A stretch of DNA of 64,000 bases, from positions 372,001-436,000 of the forward strand of contig NZ_CANMFD010000005.1 of the NCBI RefSeq assembly GCF_947496995.1, written 5' to 3'. The notes under the pieces were generated by a model. That model was given only the letters and a program-made list of their open reading frames with translations. It searched no databases and had not been told where the DNA came from. The position numbers were made by a program, and so were the translations under genes. Origin of the DNA: an uncultured Roseibium sp. (GTDB lineage: Bacteria > Pseudomonadota > Alphaproteobacteria > Rhizobiales > Stappiaceae). This document shows, piece by piece, positions 61,861 through 64,000 of this stretch (position 1 is the stretch's first letter; each line of letters opens with the position of its first letter).

Positions 61861-62679
61861 ATGTCAAAAGTTGCCAGGATTTTGTGCGTCGAAGACGAGG
61901 ACATGCTCCTTCACGATCTCAAGGAGGAGCTTGAAGACGAAAACTATGAGGTGCTGACGGCGAAGAACGGTCAGGTCGCCCTGGAGGTCCTGGAAAACGA
62001 GAAGCCGGACCTGATCATCAGTGACATGATGATGCCGAAACTGGACGGCCCCGGGTTGTTGAAGCATATCAGAGCCAACCGGCCAAGCCTTAACGATGTC
62101 CCTGTCATCTTTCTCACCGCCAAGGCAACACGCGACGATCTTATCGACGGCAAGCGGCTGGGTGTGGACGACTATCTGACCAAGCCCGTGGACTATGATC
62201 TCCTTCTGGCGACCGTGGAGGCGAATCTCGGTCAGGTGCTGCGTATCAGGAAGCAGAACCAGACCAAGCTTCGACGCATCTACAATGCCATCCAGAAGCA
62301 GAGAGCGACCTCTGAGGAATTGCGTGTCAGTTTCATCGCCCAGAACCCGACTTCCGTCCAACCGATCCTAAAGGCGCTCAATGAGCTCGGCTGCGCCGTC
62401 TCGGTGATTTCAGAAGATCAGCTGGTGAAACGCAGCTTTTCACTCAACACGACGGATATTCTGTTCATCGTCTACAGCAAGGTCGTTCACTATTATCTCA
62501 AGTATGTCACCGATGATATCGGCAAGAACTGGGAGGGCATTTCGGTCCTGCTGGCGCCCCCCAAGCTTTCGGAAGAACAGCGCGCCTGCATCAAGGATGC
62601 GGGCATAAGCGACACCATCGAGTATCCCTACCCGCCGATCGAGGTGTTCAAGTTGCTCATGCGCCGGATGAAGACCTGA
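61861..62679 (+). CDS. Response regulator with REC domain and unassigned second domain
   Basis: The 272-residue protein has a complete N-terminal receiver (ARILCVEDEDMLLHDL; phospho-Asp55 in LIISDMMMP; Thr in FLTAKA; Lys in DYLTKPVD). A helical linker follows, then a C-terminal domain of about 115 residues (RVSFIAQNPTSVQPILKALN onward) with alternating hydrophobic strands and helices but no DNA-binding motif. The start at 61861 has GGAAC upstream; ATG at 61846 has none. It is the partner of the upstream PAS kinase. Confidence 0.9.
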   Translation: MSKVARILCVEDEDMLLHDLKEELEDENYEVLTAKNGQVALEVLENEKPDLIISDMMMPKLDGPGLLKHIRANRPSLNDVPVIFLTAKATRDDLIDGKRLGVDDYLTKPVDYDLLLATVEANLGQVLRIRKQNQTKLRRIYNAIQKQRATSEELRVSFIAQNPTSVQPILKALNELGCAVSVISEDQLVKRSFSLNTTDILFIVYSKVVHYYLKYVTDDIGKNWEGISVLLAPPKLSEEQRACIKDAGISDTIEYPYPPIEVFKLLMRRMKT

Positions 62680-62731
62680 CAGGTCGTCCGGCTGCAGAAA
62701 CGCGCGGTTGCGACCTGATCCGGGCAATAAA

Positions 62732-62753
62732 AAACCCCGCCGGAGCGGGGTTT
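62732..62753. terminator. Bidirectional terminator between response regulator and infC
   Basis: A nine-pair GC hairpin (AAACCCCGC-CGGA-GCGGGGTTT) lies between two convergent genes. On the minus strand it is followed by a run of T (complement of the A-run at 62728-62734), so it mainly ends the infC transcript; on the plus strand the tail is GAAATTTT. Confidence 0.85.
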
Positions 62754-62777
62754 GAAATTTTCGGTCAGCAGCAGGGC

Positions 62778-63317
62778 CTATTTGATAGGTGCCAGGATCA
62801 TCACCATCTGACGACCTTCAAGCTTCGGTGAGGCTTCAACCTTGGCAATCTCGGCTGTTTCCTCACGGACCTTGTTCAGGAGATTCATGCCCAGGTCCTG
62901 GTGCGCCATTTCGCGGCCGCGGAAGCGGAGCGTGACCTTCACCTTGTCGCCTTCGCCGAAGAAGCGCAGCATGCTTTTCATCTTCACTTCATAATCATGA
63001 GTGTCGATGTTCGGGCGCATCTTGATCTCCTTGATCTCGACGACCTTCTGCTTCTTTCGGGTTTCAGCAGCTTTTTTCTGGGCCTGGTATTTGTACCGGC
63101 CGTAGTCCAGGATCTTGCAGACTGGCGGATTGGCATGTGGCTGGATTTCTACGAGATCCAACCCTGCTTCCGTTGCGATTTCCATCGCTTCTTCTGTCAG
63201 AACAACGCCGCGGTTGGCGCCTTCATGATCAATCAACTGGACTTCGCGAACGCGAATTTCTTGGTTCGTGCGCGGGCCTTCCTTAGTCGGAGGCGGGGCG
63301 CGGAATGGACGGCGAAT
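62778..63317 (-). CDS. infC: Translation initiation factor IF-3
   Basis: The 179-residue protein keeps 30S subunits free and checks initiator tRNA pairing. The N domain has [20 protein letters not shown] and the C domain has KFRGRE-type [14 protein letters not shown] and MVMILAPIK. The family N-terminus [10 protein letters not shown] falls just after an ATT codon at 63317 that has AGGAG 9-10 nt upstream. The nearest in-frame ATG (63359) has no such site. An ATT start is the known autoregulatory start of infC. rpmI and rplT are not seen downstream. Confidence 0.93.
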   Translation of the reverse strand: MRRPFRAPPPTKEGPRTNQEIRVREVQLIDHEGANRGVVLTEEAMEIATEAGLDLVEIQPHANPPVCKILDYGRYKYQAQKKAAETRKKQKVVEIKEIKMRPNIDTHDYEVKMKSMLRFFGEGDKVKVTLRFRGREMAHQDLGMNLLNKVREETAEIAKVEASPKLEGRQMVMILAPIK

Positions 63318-63704
63318 GGTCGCAAACTCCTCTATCGTTTCAACATGGCGCCAGAACAACCCGCAGGTGGGCGGATGTGCCCGATTGCGGAAAAGTTGCC
63401 CGGATTAAATGTCCTGAAGCACCTTGTCCGTATCCGCACGGACGCAGGCTACTTTGGGATCTGGCTCTTCGCATACACAAAAACCCCCGGAACTCATGTA
63501 CCAAGGTGCTTGTTGCGCAAGTCCTAACGCCAGCCCCTAACGTCCTGCCAAACCGTCAAAAAGTCAACTGAAATCGGCGGTTTTCGCGTTTCCCGAAGGT
63601 GTTTGGCCGAAAGGAGCGGGTTTGGGGTAAAAGCGTCGCGATTCGACTGAAGCGACCGCTAGCACAGTTGCAAAGCGCAGGATAAGGGATCAAGTAAGGG
63701 CAAT
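63318..63704. other. Intergenic region between infC and the right-edge gene
   Basis: These 387 bases separate divergent genes and show no coding sequence. They should hold both promoters. On the minus strand TTGACT (63562-63567) and TTGACG (63554-63559) are possible -35 elements for infC, without a clear -10. The infC leader would be long, as is common for this gene. Confidence 0.5.
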
Positions 63705-64000
63705 ATGCTCCATTTCAAGGAAGGTCAGGTTTTGGACGGCGGAAAACTTCTGTTTCAACTCCTCAGGATCGTCTGCGGCTTCGTTCTGGCTGTCATAGCC
63801 TGTGGGCTGTTTCTTGCGTGGGGCTTTTTTCGCGCGGCTCATCCGGACCAGGATCCGGTCGCCTTTGCCGCCATGGCCGGCTCGGGCCTGGTCGGGGCAA
63901 GCGTCATTGGAGGCACGGTCCTCGTGCCTGCCGCCGTTCTGATCGCTGTTGCCGAAGCTGTGCGCTTGCAGGGTTTCATCTTTCATGTCGCCGCAGCCGG
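63705..64000 (+). CDS. Membrane protein of unknown function (3' end beyond window)
   Basis: The frame is open from ATG 63705 to the right edge (98 codons so far): MLHFKEGQVLDGGKLLFQLL, then two hydrophobic segments (about residues 20-42 and 58-82). AAGGG lies 6 nt before the ATG. I do not recognise the family; the start resembles small alphaproteobacterial inner-membrane proteins. It is divergent from infC. Confidence 0.7.
   Translation, partial: MLHFKEGQVLDGGKLLFQLLRIVCGFVLAVIACGLFLAWGFFRAAHPDQDPVAFAAMAGSGLVGASVIGGTVLVPAAVLIAVAEAVRLQGFIFHVAAA

Noticed and set aside
1..64000. CRISPR arrays, rRNA genes, prophage structural genes, toxin-antitoxin pairs, replication origin
   Set aside because: No regularly spaced repeats, rRNA segments or matching gene motifs were seen on either strand.

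Overview
The window looks like chromosomal DNA of a GC-rich alphaproteobacterium, most likely a marine Roseibium/Labrenzia-type member of the Hyphomicrobiales. This is inferred from gene content and order: hemC-hemD-mitofilin-hemY next to tsaD and gpsA, an NnrR-controlled nirK/nor cluster, and a leucine-catabolism (liu) operon. No rRNA operon, CRISPR array or intact transposase is visible.

Region 1 (1-4.2 kb): a TetR gene cut by the left edge faces a five-gene redox/stress set (AhpD-like protein, DUF1348 protein, histidine kinase, Tat-exported cysteine hydrolase, YHS protein). The gap between them carries two copies of the same inverted repeat. Region 2 (4.4-6.6 kb): chrB-chrA for chromate resistance. 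Region 3 (6.6-16.6 kb): a nitrite/nitric oxide reduction island with nirK, nirV, nnrS, pseudoazurin, an NnrR-like regulator, a DUF1858 protein, norCBQD and two small membrane proteins. Three TTG-N8-CAA boxes lie 70-79 bp before nirK, the pseudoazurin gene and norC, so the island looks like one NO-responsive regulon. No nar, nap or nos genes are present here.

Region 4 (16.6-30.7 kb) is accessory: LysR-SDR-tautomerase, LysR-aldo/keto reductase, a KdpD-like histidine kinase, hydrolases, AraC and TetR regulators, and an Lrp-controlled membrane protein. It holds two truncated gene duplicates (tautomerase tail, serine hydrolase tail) and a MITE-like element. Region 5 (30.8-46.3 kb) is mostly housekeeping: leuB, TauE/SafE permease, M20 peptidase, methyltransferase, EVE and YciI proteins, gpsA, a tandem NUDIX pair, tsaD, hemC, hemD, the bacterial mitofilin (Mic60) homologue, a HemY-type TPR protein and tRNA-Thr(CGT).

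Region 6 (46.3-47.6 kb) follows the tRNA: an AT-richer decayed island with two remnants of tyrosine recombinase C-termini, a UspA gene and a second MITE. Region 7 (48.7-57.5 kb): a leucine/isovalerate catabolic operon (TetR, liuB, alpha/beta hydrolase, liuD, acyl-CoA synthetase, HMG-CoA lyase, liuC) with a perfect TetR operator in front; isovaleryl-CoA dehydrogenase is missing. Region 8 (57.6-64 kb): PPK2, a Gfo/Idh/MocA oxidoreductase, a PAS histidine kinase and response regulator pair with a third, decayed MITE copy between them, infC with a probable ATT start codon, and a membrane protein cut by the right edge.

No wholly new multi-gene system can be claimed. The strongest unexplained structures are the CTAG-bounded MITE family (three copies, two of which coincide with stop codons), the recombinase remnants after tRNA-Thr, the phased TTGCAA triplet before the Lrp gene, the duplicated gene tails, and the response regulator with a pseudo-receiver-like second domain.
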